NCBI GenBank assembly: GCA_001986395.2 | Contig: MQVO02000002.1 | Span: 1,054,001-1,118,000 of the forward strand | DNA length: 64,000 nt | Reading direction: 5' to 3' | DNA from: Irpex lacteus | Taxonomy: Eukaryota; Basidiomycota; Agaricomycetes; Polyporales; Irpicaceae | Part shown: positions 1 through 9,703 of the stretch, in pieces | Numbering within the stretch: the stretch's first letter is position 1 | Layout: every line of letters begins with the position of its first letter | Made by a program: the position numbers and the translations under genes | The notes under the pieces: generated by a model | What the model was told of the DNA's origin: nothing | The model's input: only the letters and a program-made list of their open reading frames with translations | Database searches by the model: none

Positions 1-3000
1 AAGGGGAAGGACAAAATCGTCTCCTTCATCCCCGAAGAACCAGCCACCCGAACCTTCGCAGCAACAGGCTACGAACGACCTCAAGGGAACGAGGACTGGC
101 CTCAACACCAGGAGTATGTTTCCGTCCAAGCAGCTCCCGACGTCACGACAGGCAATTTCCTCCACGGCATCGCGTCAGCTAGTCTGCAGTCGCGAGCACC
201 ACCAGCGCAACCACCCAGAACGATCTCGGAAGAGGTAGTGCGACCACCAATCTACGACGTGACGACGCCAGGCGCTGCTGCGTGGACTACCCCCGGTATC
301 CTGAGCCCTCAAGCGACTTCGACAGCGCGAGTCTTCCGGGAAGCTCAAGGCGTCTCTCGAGTTTACAGCACGGTCGACCTAGGGTCCCGCGGGAGAGACT
401 CGGCTTCCACCACGATGAGATTCGCGCAGGAGTACGCTTCTGGAGGCGCAGGTAAACCGCCCAGTGGAGACGGCAGCTCCAATGGATCCAGCAGGCACGA
501 CAGTCCTAGGGGTTACGGAGGACCACCTCCTCCTGGCGGACCTGGAGGATCCCCACCTTTCGGTGGCAACGGAGGACCACCAGGGGGGCCCCCTCCCCCT
601 GGAGGACCACCTGGAGGACCTCCTCCTGGAGGATCGCCGAATCGTCACCCGGCTGCTCCAAGAATACCAACAGGTCCGCCTCCTCAAGGGCCTGCCTGGC
701 CTGGAGGACTACCAGGAGGGCCACCTGGAGGACCACCTGGAGGGCCACCGGGAGGACCACCTGGAGGACCACCCGGAGGACCTATGGGCGGATGGATTCC
801 GTTGCAGAACGGGCAGTGGGACGCCCAGTTCCAGATGCCGACCGCGATGGTTCCTCAGATCAAGATTGGACAGACGGTCACCGACGCAGTCCCTACTTGG
901 GACGGGAATGGTTCGACAGCACTGCAGTGGTTTGCCAGCGTACAAGAGTTCGCGGGCGCGGGGGGTTACATACCTTACCAACTCGGATACTACCTGTGGA
1001 CCCGACTCGAACAAGGGTCGGCAGTGCGTAGCTGGTTCCAAACCCTGACACCAGACTGGAAAGCCTGGATGCGTCGCTACTACTTGAACTTCTTGTCGGC
1101 CGTCGAGGAGTACTTTCTGGGAGACAACTGGAGAAAGGATCGTCAATCGGAGTACACCGTACAGGCTTTCAGACAAGCAGGCCACTCACGAGAAACGCCG
1201 TCCAAGTTCATTCAGCGTCGCCTACTCTATATCCGTATGCTATTCCCGCACATGCTCGGCTCTGCAGAGGAGGTCAGGGAGATTATGAAAGCAGCTCCCG
1301 TGACTTGGAGAAATATACTCTCCTCCGACCAGATCCTCTCGGTTATGACGCTGCAGTCCCGCGTGGTCGAGATGGAGGCCCAGCTTCTAGCGGGATTTGA
1401 AGTTTCGTCGGGGCCCACTATCTCGAGGGACCAATTCGAACGCCTGCTTAGAGAATTCGGGGTCGAAACACGAGGCCGTCGTTCTCGCACCGCTAACGTC
1501 GTCGAAATCGACGAACATGCTGCGCTACCTAACGAAGACTATGCCTTCACCGCTAACGAGCTCATCGCCGACCTGAACGACTCACCGATCATCGTAGAAT
1601 GCTACGCTGCAGCTCAAAGACGACAACGACCACCTCCCAAGATGGGCTACAAGTTCGAAAAACGCGATGATGTCGTCAGCTCCCTTCGTCCTCCTCCATC
1701 GCCCTGTAAGTGTTGCGGCAGCAGCAAACACTGGGACAAAGAATGCCCTCACTATCACGTCTGGATGAAGAAGTACGGCTCGGAGAGGGGGAAGTCTGTG
1801 AGATCTGCGGAGAAGAGCGAGAGCGATGTGTTCGAGGATATGTATGATACGACTTTCGACGAGTTAAATACACAAGCAAGTTTGTCCCTGTGCCTCGACT
1901 CGCGAGTGAAATCCGCCCGCATCGCCAATGCCAGCATCATGGAACAAGTGTCCGCCGCGCGACCTCAACCCCGCAGGGCGCGAGTGGAAGACGCAGAGGA
2001 GGAGGTATACGCCAAGTCTAGCGACGCATTTGTCTCCGCGTTCGTCCTAGAGCAGGTGGGCGTTGAGTACGATCCCAACGATAGAACTGGCGAACTCATC
2101 CGTGAAACGCGAACTCTGGAACGAGTCGCTCCCCCTGAGCTCTCGCGTGATCCTAAGGAAGTGCACTGGCTCAGGACGCGACGCTTCCGACCCAGTGGAT
2201 CCTCTGCCTTAGGGGTATCGGTTCTCTCCATTCCCGGACGGATAAACGACCCCCTAGGGGAAGTGGTTGATCTTCGTCTGGACTCGGGAGCAGACATAAG
2301 CCTGATCTCGGCGGAGTACTATAACAGCCTCAAGAAGCCTCCTAAGTTAAGGAAGGGACGAAGGATGGATCTTTGGCAGCTCACCGAAAAGGCAACGAAG
2401 ATAGATGGATACGTCGAACTGCCTTTATTCGTGGAGACCGAGTCCGGAGAGAAAATAGGCCTAATGGCGGAGACGTACGTCGTACCAGACATGAACGTGC
2501 CGTTGCTGCTTGGGGAGGACTTCCACGTCGCCTACGAGCTCCGAGTTCAACGTCATGTGGAGTTTGGTACCACCGTAGAGCTAGGCCCGTCGGGATTGAA
2601 GGTCAAAGCTAAAGGAGTTCGACGCCCTCACTATGCTGATATCGCCACTGGGACTTCACACCTCGCGTCGTTCGTAAGGTCCAAGCTTCATCGTCGCAAC
2701 AAGAATCGCAGAAAGAAGGCTCGTGCAGTAGCACGAAGGGACGCCTTCGTAGCCAGAGTGAAGGAGGATGTGAAGCTACCTCCTAACCGATCCGTTAACG
2801 TCCCTGTTACTTGCCCAGAAAACGACGAAGGTACCTGGCTGGTGGAACGAGCAATGGTGGGCGACGACCGTGTAGCTCCTTTGGTAATCCCGAATGTGCT
2901 TATCGCGGCCTCCGGGGGAATCGTTCCAGTAGCCAACACGACGAATCGACCTCGGATCCTGAGGAAAGGGGAGGCGTTAGCGGAACTGGTGAAACCAGGG

Positions 3001-3345
3001 AGTTACTTAGACCGACCCAGGACGTTGTCGGCGTGGGCTGAGATGTCAAACGCCTCTCGTCGCACAGCAGCGTTGATAAACGCGACGAGTGCAGCGCGAA
3101 GTGAGGAAGGTCTTGAGCCTCGCGTGTTCCTAGGAAAGGAAGATGGAACGTTCGAAGCGGTGGCTCAGACAGCTCGAACGGAGACCAGTCACGGCGTCAA
3201 GGAGTCGTCAGAGACAGTGCTGATGGAAGAGGACCTCGAGGAGAACTGGGGCCCCAAGACGGCGGAGGTTCCGGACCCGACAGTCTATCCGTCCGAAGCA
3301 ACTTATGGCACAGGTTTGAAACATCATCCTTTGGATTTATGTTAA
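1..3345 (+). CDS. Gag-protease part of the gypsy element (5' partial)
   Basis: Frame 1 is open from the first base to TAA at 3343-3345, so the true start is upstream and the 238 GTG is not a start. An extremely Gly/Pro-rich tract (about 520-790) made of short GGPPGGP-type repeats precedes the capsid-like helical region (about 850-1500). A CCHC zinc knuckle (CKCCGSSKHWDKEC, C-x2-C-x4-H-x4-C) lies near 1705-1750 and would bind RNA. An aspartic protease with DSGAD active site is at about 2281 (DLRLDSGADISLIS), and its LLLGEDF region follows near 2505. The protein would form the virus-like particle and process the polyprotein. The stop codon lies inside the short direct repeat that flanks the downstream insertion. 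Confidence 0.9.
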   Translation, partial: KGKDKIVSFIPEEPATRTFAATGYERPQGNEDWPQHQEYVSVQAAPDVTTGNFLHGIASASLQSRAPPAQPPRTISEEVVRPPIYDVTTPGAAAWTTPGILSPQATSTARVFREAQGVSRVYSTVDLGSRGRDSASTTMRFAQEYASGGAGKPPSGDGSSNGSSRHDSPRGYGGPPPPGGPGGSPPFGGNGGPPGGPPPPGGPPGGPPPGGSPNRHPAAPRIPTGPPPQGPAWPGGLPGGPPGGPPGGPPGGPPGGPPGGPMGGWIPLQNGQWDAQFQMPTAMVPQIKIGQTVTDAVPTWDGNGSTALQWFASVQEFAGAGGYIPYQLGYYLWTRLEQGSAVRSWFQTLTPDWKAWMRRYYLNFLSAVEEYFLGDNWRKDRQSEYTVQAFRQAGHSRETPSKFIQRRLLYIRMLFPHMLGSAEEVREIMKAAPVTWRNILSSDQILSVMTLQSRVVEMEAQLLAGFEVSSGPTISRDQFERLLREFGVETRGRRSRTANVVEIDEHAALPNEDYAFTANELIADLNDSPIIVECYAAAQRRQRPPPKMGYKFEKRDDVVSSLRPPPSPCKCCGSSKHWDKECPHYHVWMKKYGSERGKSVRSAEKSESDVFEDMYDTTFDELNTQASLSLCLDSRVKSARIANASIMEQVSAARPQPRRARVEDAEEEVYAKSSDAFVSAFVLEQVGVEYDPNDRTGELIRETRTLERVAPPELSRDPKEVHWLRTRRFRPSGSSALGVSVLSIPGRINDPLGEVVDLRLDSGADISLISAEYYNSLKKPPKLRKGRRMDLWQLTEKATKIDGYVELPLFVETESGEKIGLMAETYVVPDMNVPLLLGEDFHVAYELRVQRHVEFGTTVELGPSGLKVKAKGVRRPHYADIATGTSHLASFVRSKLHRRNKNRRKKARAVARRDAFVARVKEDVKLPPNRSVNVPVTCPENDEGTWLVERAMVGDDRVAPLVIPNVLIAASGGIVPVANTTNRPRILRKGEALAELVKPGSYLDRPRTLSAWAEMSNASRRTAALINATSAARSEEGLEPRVFLGKEDGTFEAVAQTARTETSHGVKESSETVLMEEDLEENWGPKTAEVPDPTVYPSEATYGTGLKHHPLDLC

Positions 3346-3478
3346 GGGGGAGATACATCATCCATAAGGTAACTAGAGGGGCAGCCTTAACAAGCCAAAT
3401 GGATAGCTGATGTATCACTCCTGAAGCCTCAGTAGCAGTCAAATACGTTATAAATGATACATCATCTATGTTGCCTTT

Positions 3479-4477
3479 CCTAAAGGGGTAGGTGGCATGG
3501 GCTCCTAATTTAATAAAAGCTGTAAAAGTGGCCACATCAAAAAAATAATAGTTTCTGGCCCATCAAATGGCTAATAGACACCTGCTTCCGCTTGAAATTG
3601 CCTAAAAGGGTAATGGTGTGCTCTCACCGCCTTCCTGGGCGCTTGGGCGCTTATTTTGTCGTTTTACTCCTTTGGGATGGTGTCACATGATACAAACATA
3701 TGCTGATGTCAGAAATAAAAAATATGTTTCTGAACCGGATTTTCCCCAGGATTCCGAATCTAATCTCAGAATTTCGATAGCTGCCCTGGTTCAGGAGTTA
3801 TTTGAGGAACATTGAATATATTTCGCATTTTTGGATTTTCCCAGGCTTTGATCAGCTTGGTATAGGGGTAGCAGTAGGGTTATGAATTAGTAACTTTAGG
3901 ATCATGATTCTATAATGTATGGCCTGTGTCTATTAACTTTCTAGGTCACCAGAACATCATGTCACCTGGGAAAACATATAAATCAGACATATAATAATTT
4001 GCTTCCCTATTCCTGACATGGGGTATTATGAGGGGTTTAGGGTCTCAAGTATCTTCATTCATACTACTATGATATGTATGGGAGGGGGTTTTATGATTGC
4101 ATCAATGTGCATTACTGTGTAAGGGATGTTCTCCTCCTCCCCTTGGTACCAAAAAATGCGCCCTATATAGGCCTCTATTCTCATCCCTTTGCATAAGCAT
4201 TGCTTGGAACATCTACCATATAGTATGCACATATATTCTGAACACTTCCATGGCTCAAAAACACGTCCTGAACCTTCTCAGGATGCTCCCAAGCGAAATT
4301 CATCGGAAAATACAATTATATTCACTTTACCCTCTCCTATAGGTCTCCTAACGTGTTTCCTTTCAGGCACAGCGCGTCAGGACGTGTCATTGTACTCTAT
4401 ACACACCCATAAATATTTGTAGGCTCTTCCCTACACCTCCCACCCTCCCATAAGCTCAGAAATGTTGAAAAATGCGC
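3479..4477 (+). repeat. Left arm of foldback element
   Basis: This is the reverse complement of 4861-5859; paired coordinates sum to 9338. The arm is AT-rich and has no convincing gene. A transcript crossing both arms would form a hairpin of about 1 kb. Confidence 0.92.
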
Positions 4478-4860
4478 AAAACAGCCAAATCTGACATAGG
4501 TTTGGCATATTCTGCCTGCTACATAGCTTATAAATATCACAGAAAGTGCTAATAGATACCTATACACTGTCCTTACATGATACAAGAAAGATCTCTTCAG
4601 TAGCATGACATACAGGTATGATATAGAAGGAATACAGCATAAGTGAGAAGTGAAGTCATTGCATTGTACATGCACATACCTTCATCTATGCTTCTTAGCC
4701 TGTTTCCATATTATAGTGTCTCAAGCTATTGCTTAGGAGCCCAACTACTGTCCTAGATATGTTTTAAAACTATAATAGAGTATTATATCATTATTTTATA
4801 GCCCTCATGATGTGTCACAGCATGTCAAATGTCAAATATATGTTCAAAAACCTGTACAGA

Positions 4861-5859
4861 GCGCATTTTTCAGCACTTCTGAGCTTATGGGAGGGAGGGA
4901 GGTGTAGGGAAGAGCCTACAAATATTTATGGGTGTGTATAGAGTACAATGACACGTCCTGACGCGCTGTGCCTGAAAGGAAACACGTTAGGAGACCTATA
5001 GGAGAGGGTAAAGTGAATATAATTGTATTTTCCGATGAATTTCGCTTGGGAGCATCCTGAGAAGGTTCAGGACGTGTTTTTGAGCCATGGAAGTGTTCAG
5101 AATATATGTGCATACTATATGGTAGATGTTCCAAGCAATGCTTATGCAAAGGGATGAGAATAGAGGCCTATATAGGGCGCATTTTTTGGTACCAAGGGGA
5201 GGAGGAGAACATCCCTTACACAGTAATGCACATTGATGCAATCATAAAACCCCCTCCCATACATATCATAGTAGTATGAATGAAGATACTTGAGACCCTA
5301 AACCCCTCATAATACCCCATGTCAGGAATAGGGAAGCAAATTATTATATGTCTGATTTATATGTTTTCCCAGGTGACATGATGTTCTGGTGACCTAGAAA
5401 GTTAATAGACACAGGCCATACATTATAGAATCATGATCCTAAAGTTACTAATTCATAACCCTACTGCTACCCCTATACCAAGCTGATCAAAGCCTGGGAA
5501 AATCCAAAAATGCGAAATATATTCAATGTTCCTCAAATAACTCCTGAACCAGGGCAGCTATCGAAATTCTGAGATTAGATTCGGAATCCTGGGGAAAATC
5601 CGGTTCAGAAACATATTTTTTATTTCTGACATCAGCATATGTTTGTATCATGTGACACCATCCCAAAGGAGTAAAACGACAAAATAAGCGCCCAAGCGCC
5701 CAGGAAGGCGGTGAGAGCACACCATTACCCTTTTAGGCAATTTCAAGCGGAAGCAGGTGTCTATTAGCCATTTGATGGGCCAGAAACTATTATTTTTTTG
5801 ATGTGGCCACTTTTACAGCTTTTATTAAATTAGGAGCCCATGCCACCTACCCCTTTAGG
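4861..5859 (-). repeat. Right arm of foldback element
   Basis: Mirror copy of 3479-4477. The ATG at 5840 that opens the frame running into the RT gene lies in this arm, so it is not the native start of pol. Confidence 0.92.
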
Positions 5860-5938
5860 CATTGCATCAGTCTGCCAAACTCCCTGCCTGCCTCATAACG
5901 TAGCCTTGCCAGATACCTTATTGATGATGTATCGCACT

Positions 5939-8900
5939 GTTAACGTAAATGGCTGGGGTGATGCTTCAAACCTGGCACCACAGCTCTCCGAAGACCTCGA
6001 AAAGCTCATCGATGTCGGGGACGTACCTGAGACGCTGAAACCACGAGTATGGGAGATGCTTCGCAGACGAATCAAAGCATTCGGGTTCGACGGCAGGTTA
6101 GGGCATCTGGAGACCAAGTGCAGGATACGTACGAAGGACGGAGTAGAGCCGGTGTCAGTACCAATGTACGCCAGCTCCCCTGCGAAGAGGGAGGTGATCG
6201 ACGCACAGTTAAAGACATGGTTCGAGCAAGGAGTCATAGAACCGTCGCAAAGTCCTTGGGGGGCTCCGGTGGTAATCGTATACCGCAATGGGAAGGCCCG
6301 TTTCTGCGTGGACTATCGCAAACTCAACACACTGACCGTACCCGACGAATTCCCTCTTCCTCGACAAACGGAAATCTTATCCGCGTTATCAGGGGCTCAG
6401 GTTCTATCGTCTCTAGATGCGCTCTCCGGGTTTACGCAGATTGAGATCGCTGAAGAGGACGTAGAGAAGACGGCGTTCAGGACTCACCGTGGCCTTTTCC
6501 AATTCCGTCGAATGCCTTTCGGGTTGAAGAACGGGCCTTCGATCTTCCAGCGAACTATGCAGAGTATCTTGTCGCCCTACTTGTGGCTGTTCACACTAGT
6601 CTACATTGACGACGTAGTGGTGTACTCGAAGAGTTACGAGGAGCATCTCGAGCACCTCGACAAAGTCTTGGAAGCCATAGAACGCTCTGGCCTCACCCTT
6701 TCCCCGAAAAAGTGCCATCTATTCTACGGATCCATCCTCCTGCTGGGGCACAAAGTGTCGCGATTAGGACTATCAACGCATGAGGAGAAAGTACGTGCCA
6801 TCACCGAGCTCCAACGACCATCCAAGATGTCGGAGCTACAGACGTTTCTCGGAATGGTCGTGTACTTTTCGGCCTTCATACCTTATTATGCGAGCATAGC
6901 GGCGCCTCTTTTCAAGCTGTTAAGAAAAGGGACAGCGTGGCGATGGGGACCGGAAGAGGAGTACGCCTTCGAGTCTGCGAAAGCCGCGCTGAAAGCTGCC
7001 CCCGTGCTGGGACATCCGATGGAAGGGAGGCCATACCGCCTGTACACCGATGCCTCAGACGAAGCGATTGGGTGCTGTTTGCAACAGGTTCAGCCTATCG
7101 ACGTGAAGGACCTGAAGGGTACGAAGACCTACGAGAAGCTCGAACGTACCCACGAGAAAGGTGAAGCCGTACCCAGGCTGGTGACGAAGCTGTCGTCGAA
7201 AATCAAGGATCACGAGTTCAGCGACACCTGGGGAAAGGACCTCGACAGCTCCTCTGTACACGTAGAACGAGTGCTAGCTTACTGGTCCAGGACGTTGAAA
7301 AGTGCCGAAACTCGATACTCAGCCACGGAACGAGAGGCGCTGGGAGCCAAAGAAGGATTGGTGAAGTTCCAGCCGTACATCGAAGGAGAACAAGTGTTGT
7401 TAGTAACGGACCACGCAGCCCTGCAGTGGGCGAAGACTTACGAGAACGCTAACCGTCGCCTGGCCGCCTGGGGGGCGATTTACTCGGCATTCGCACCGGG
7501 ACTTGAGATTGTTCATCGTCCAGGTCGGATCCATTCGAACGTAGACCCTCTGTCTCGCCTTCCCCGAGCTCCTCCAGAGCACACATCACCCTGTTCAGAC
7601 GGCTCAGAACCGTTACGGCTAGACACTCCTGAGGCCGAGGAAGCGGAAATCGGGATGGAAAGAGCCCCAGCAAGGAAAGCCGCGCTCGTCTCAGCACTGG
7701 AGAACTGGGAGGACGTGTTTACAGCATCAGCGAACGTTGGAACGAGAAGGAGCGAGAGGCTAGCGAAAGCTGGGAACACGGAGGAAGCGAACACGGCTGG
7801 TGACGGGGGGGCAGACAGGAATATCGCAGCACCTACCGACTCCAACACGAAAACTGGGGGCAGCGACGAACCTTCCTCGAACCAAACACAGAACGAAGAC
7901 GAAGACGCAGACCCGTATGAGGCTCGTCTCCTGTGGGAAGCCACGCACAGGCCCCCGACTGTTCTAGTGGAGATGAGTGAAGAAGCTCGAAATCGTTACG
8001 TGGAAGGATACCAGAAGGACGTCACCTTCCGTGCCCGCTGGGAAACCAACTCTAGTCACCGCGAATCCTGGGACCCTGCAAATCGATTCTTTAAGGACGA
8101 CGACGGCCTACTCTACTTCCGGGACGCGGACTTCCATGCCCGACTGTGCGTTCCTCAGTCAGAGCGAAACAACGTCCTACGTACATCGCACGAGTCCCCG
8201 TATCTGACAGCACACGCGGGGCCAGAGAAGCTGTGGGAATACCTCAGTTCACGATACTACTGGCCTAGGATGAAAGCAGACGTGCTGGAGTTTTGCGCTT
8301 CCTGCGACGTATGTCAGAAGACTAAACCTTCGAATTTCCGGAAGTATGGCAAGCTCTTACCGCACTCGATCCCGACTCGCCCATACGAATCGATCTCAAT
8401 GGACTTGATAGTCAACCTTCCATGGTCTGAGGACTGTAACGCGATCCTGGTCTTCGTGGACAGGTTCACGAAGCATGCCCAATTCATACCGACGACGACG
8501 GGTTTGAACGCTAGAGGCTTTGCGATGCTCTTCGTGAAACACATAGCTTGCAAATTCGGTCTCCCTGCTAACATCGTGACAGATCGTGACCCTCGTTGGA
8601 CTTCTATATTCTGGAGGGAAGTGGCCGAGCTCCTGAGAACGGAGATGCTCCTAGCGTCCTCGCATCACCCTCAGCACGATGGCCAGACTGAAATCGTGAA
8701 TCGTCAGCTAGAAACCATGCTTAGAGCGTACGTCAAGGACGATAGAGAGTCGTGGTGTGGGTGGATTCACTTACTGGAGCACGCCTACAACTCAAGAACC
8801 CACGGAGCAACGGGAGCCACTCCCTATTTTCTCCTTTACGGATTTGAACCAAGAGGGCCAACCGACGTCACCGAGAGCAACATAGCCGCGCTGGATCGGA

Positions 8901-9472
8901 GTAGAGAAACAAAGAACTTCCTCTTAGAGTTAAACATGCATCGCGAGAGCGCTCGTCGGGCCATCGCCCGTTCTCAAGCCAAGCAGGCCAACTCATTCAA
9001 CAAAGGGCGTAAGTCTTTAGACTTCGAGCCCGGAGATCTGGTCCTAGTGAACCCTCATTCTCTCGAGTGGATTGAGAGTCAGGGTGAAGGCAGGAAGCTA
9101 GTGCAGCGGTGGATCGGGCCGTTCGAGGTTCAACAGCGCATCAACGCGAACACCTACCGATTGCGACTTAACCCTTCGTACCCAGGTAGCCCCGTCTTCA
9201 ACATCGAACACCTCAAACGCTACAAGTCCTCACCTGAAGACTTTGGACCACGATCGACGCTCGACGACACGCGAGCCGCACCAGCAGAGGAAGCTTACGA
9301 AGTCGAGTCCATCATCGGGCATCAGTACGACAAGTCCAAGCGTGCTATGAAGTACCTTGTACGTTGGGCGGGATATTCCCCTCTCTACGACGAGTGGAAG
9401 ACGGCGAAAGAACTATCAGGAGCTCCGGAGATTCTACATAAGTACCGGCGCGAGCACCAGCTGAGAGGCTGA
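5939..9472 (+). CDS. Pol part of the gypsy element: RT, RNase H, integrase, chromodomain
   Basis: Native codons resume at about 5939, just inside the right copy of the short direct repeat. Reverse transcriptase shows FRRMPFGLKNGP and the YIDD catalytic box (about 6604). RNase H has TDASDE (about 7048), an ATEREALG helix and VTDHAALQW. Integrase has an HHCC zinc-binding region (about 8190-8320, ending CDVCQKTK) and a DDE core: D in MDLIV (about 8403), D in TDRDPRW (about 8581) and E in HDGQTEIVNRQ (about 8690), giving the usual D-35-E spacing. The C-terminus has a chromodomain (YEVESIIG...YLVRWAGYSPLYDEW, about 9295-9440) that would direct integration to marked chromatin. The domain set is complete with no internal stop. 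The frame is +1 relative to Gag-protease. Confidence 0.93.
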   Translation, partial: VNVNGWGDASNLAPQLSEDLEKLIDVGDVPETLKPRVWEMLRRRIKAFGFDGRLGHLETKCRIRTKDGVEPVSVPMYASSPAKREVIDAQLKTWFEQGVIEPSQSPWGAPVVIVYRNGKARFCVDYRKLNTLTVPDEFPLPRQTEILSALSGAQVLSSLDALSGFTQIEIAEEDVEKTAFRTHRGLFQFRRMPFGLKNGPSIFQRTMQSILSPYLWLFTLVYIDDVVVYSKSYEEHLEHLDKVLEAIERSGLTLSPKKCHLFYGSILLLGHKVSRLGLSTHEEKVRAITELQRPSKMSELQTFLGMVVYFSAFIPYYASIAAPLFKLLRKGTAWRWGPEEEYAFESAKAALKAAPVLGHPMEGRPYRLYTDASDEAIGCCLQQVQPIDVKDLKGTKTYEKLERTHEKGEAVPRLVTKLSSKIKDHEFSDTWGKDLDSSSVHVERVLAYWSRTLKSAETRYSATEREALGAKEGLVKFQPYIEGEQVLLVTDHAALQWAKTYENANRRLAAWGAIYSAFAPGLEIVHRPGRIHSNVDPLSRLPRAPPEHTSPCSDGSEPLRLDTPEAEEAEIGMERAPARKAALVSALENWEDVFTASANVGTRRSERLAKAGNTEEANTAGDGGADRNIAAPTDSNTKTGGSDEPSSNQTQNEDEDADPYEARLLWEATHRPPTVLVEMSEEARNRYVEGYQKDVTFRARWETNSSHRESWDPANRFFKDDDGLLYFRDADFHARLCVPQSERNNVLRTSHESPYLTAHAGPEKLWEYLSSRYYWPRMKADVLEFCASCDVCQKTKPSNFRKYGKLLPHSIPTRPYESISMDLIVNLPWSEDCNAILVFVDRFTKHAQFIPTTTGLNARGFAMLFVKHIACKFGLPANIVTDRDPRWTSIFWREVAELLRTEMLLASSHHPQHDGQTEIVNRQLETMLRAYVKDDRESWCGWIHLLEHAYNSRTHGATGATPYFLLYGFEPRGPTDVTESNIAALDRSRETKNFLLELNMHRESARRAIARSQAKQANSFNKGRKSLDFEPGDLVLVNPHSLEWIESQGEGRKLVQRWIGPFEVQQRINANTYRLRLNPSYPGSPVFNIEHLKRYKSSPEDFGPRSTLDDTRAAPAEEAYEVESIIGHQYDKSKRAMKYLVRWAGYSPLYDEWKTAKELSGAPEILHKYRREHQLRG

Positions 9473-9703
9473 TGCGAGCAGCCCGACATGCGTAAGTTAT
9501 AGGCGCTGGCGTCTCGTGGCCGCCTTTTTCCTTTTTTGTGTTTCCCTTTGTTCCTTCTACACGCGTTCTCGGATCTTTTTCATCTCTATAGTATTCGATG
9601 AAGGCTCCTTCACACTTCCTTGAACCTTACCCTCGCCATTCTCCCCGTCGCCGACGTGGGAACTTCCCGCCGCGTCGTCAACAAGCCAGACACATACGCC
9701 CAC

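Larger units (their letters stand above)
3346..5937. mobile_element. Foldback (long inverted-repeat) element inserted between protease and RT
   Basis: Two arms, 3479-4477 and 4861-5859, are inverted copies about 999 bp long and essentially identical; only about three mismatches are seen, in the innermost 40 bp. The spacer is about 383 bp. Outside the arms, a second short inverted repeat (gatacatcatcc-type, 3352-3371 against 5914-5933) marks the outer ends, and the same motif recurs near 3408 and 3456. The direct repeat TGTTAA flanks the unit at 3340-3345 and 5938-5943, consistent with a target-site duplication (TTAA is its core). No transposase is encoded; the short ORFs in the arms are mirror copies of each other. 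It is probably a non-autonomous element. A TTAA target suggests piggyBac-like mobilisation, but that is inference. Confidence 0.8.

Noticed and set aside
506..1185. Several long frames on both strands over the Gag Gly/Pro tract
   Set aside because: They are shadows produced by the 12-bp repeat; the true Gag frame is open through the whole region and carries the zinc knuckle and protease.
4097..5241. Mirror-image 77- and 81-codon frames in the foldback arms
   Set aside because: They exist twice only because the arms are inverted copies; composition is not protein-like and no domain is seen.
5840..5938. ATG at 5840 as native pol start
   Set aside because: It lies in the right arm and outer flank of the inserted foldback; native pol codons resume only after the direct repeat.
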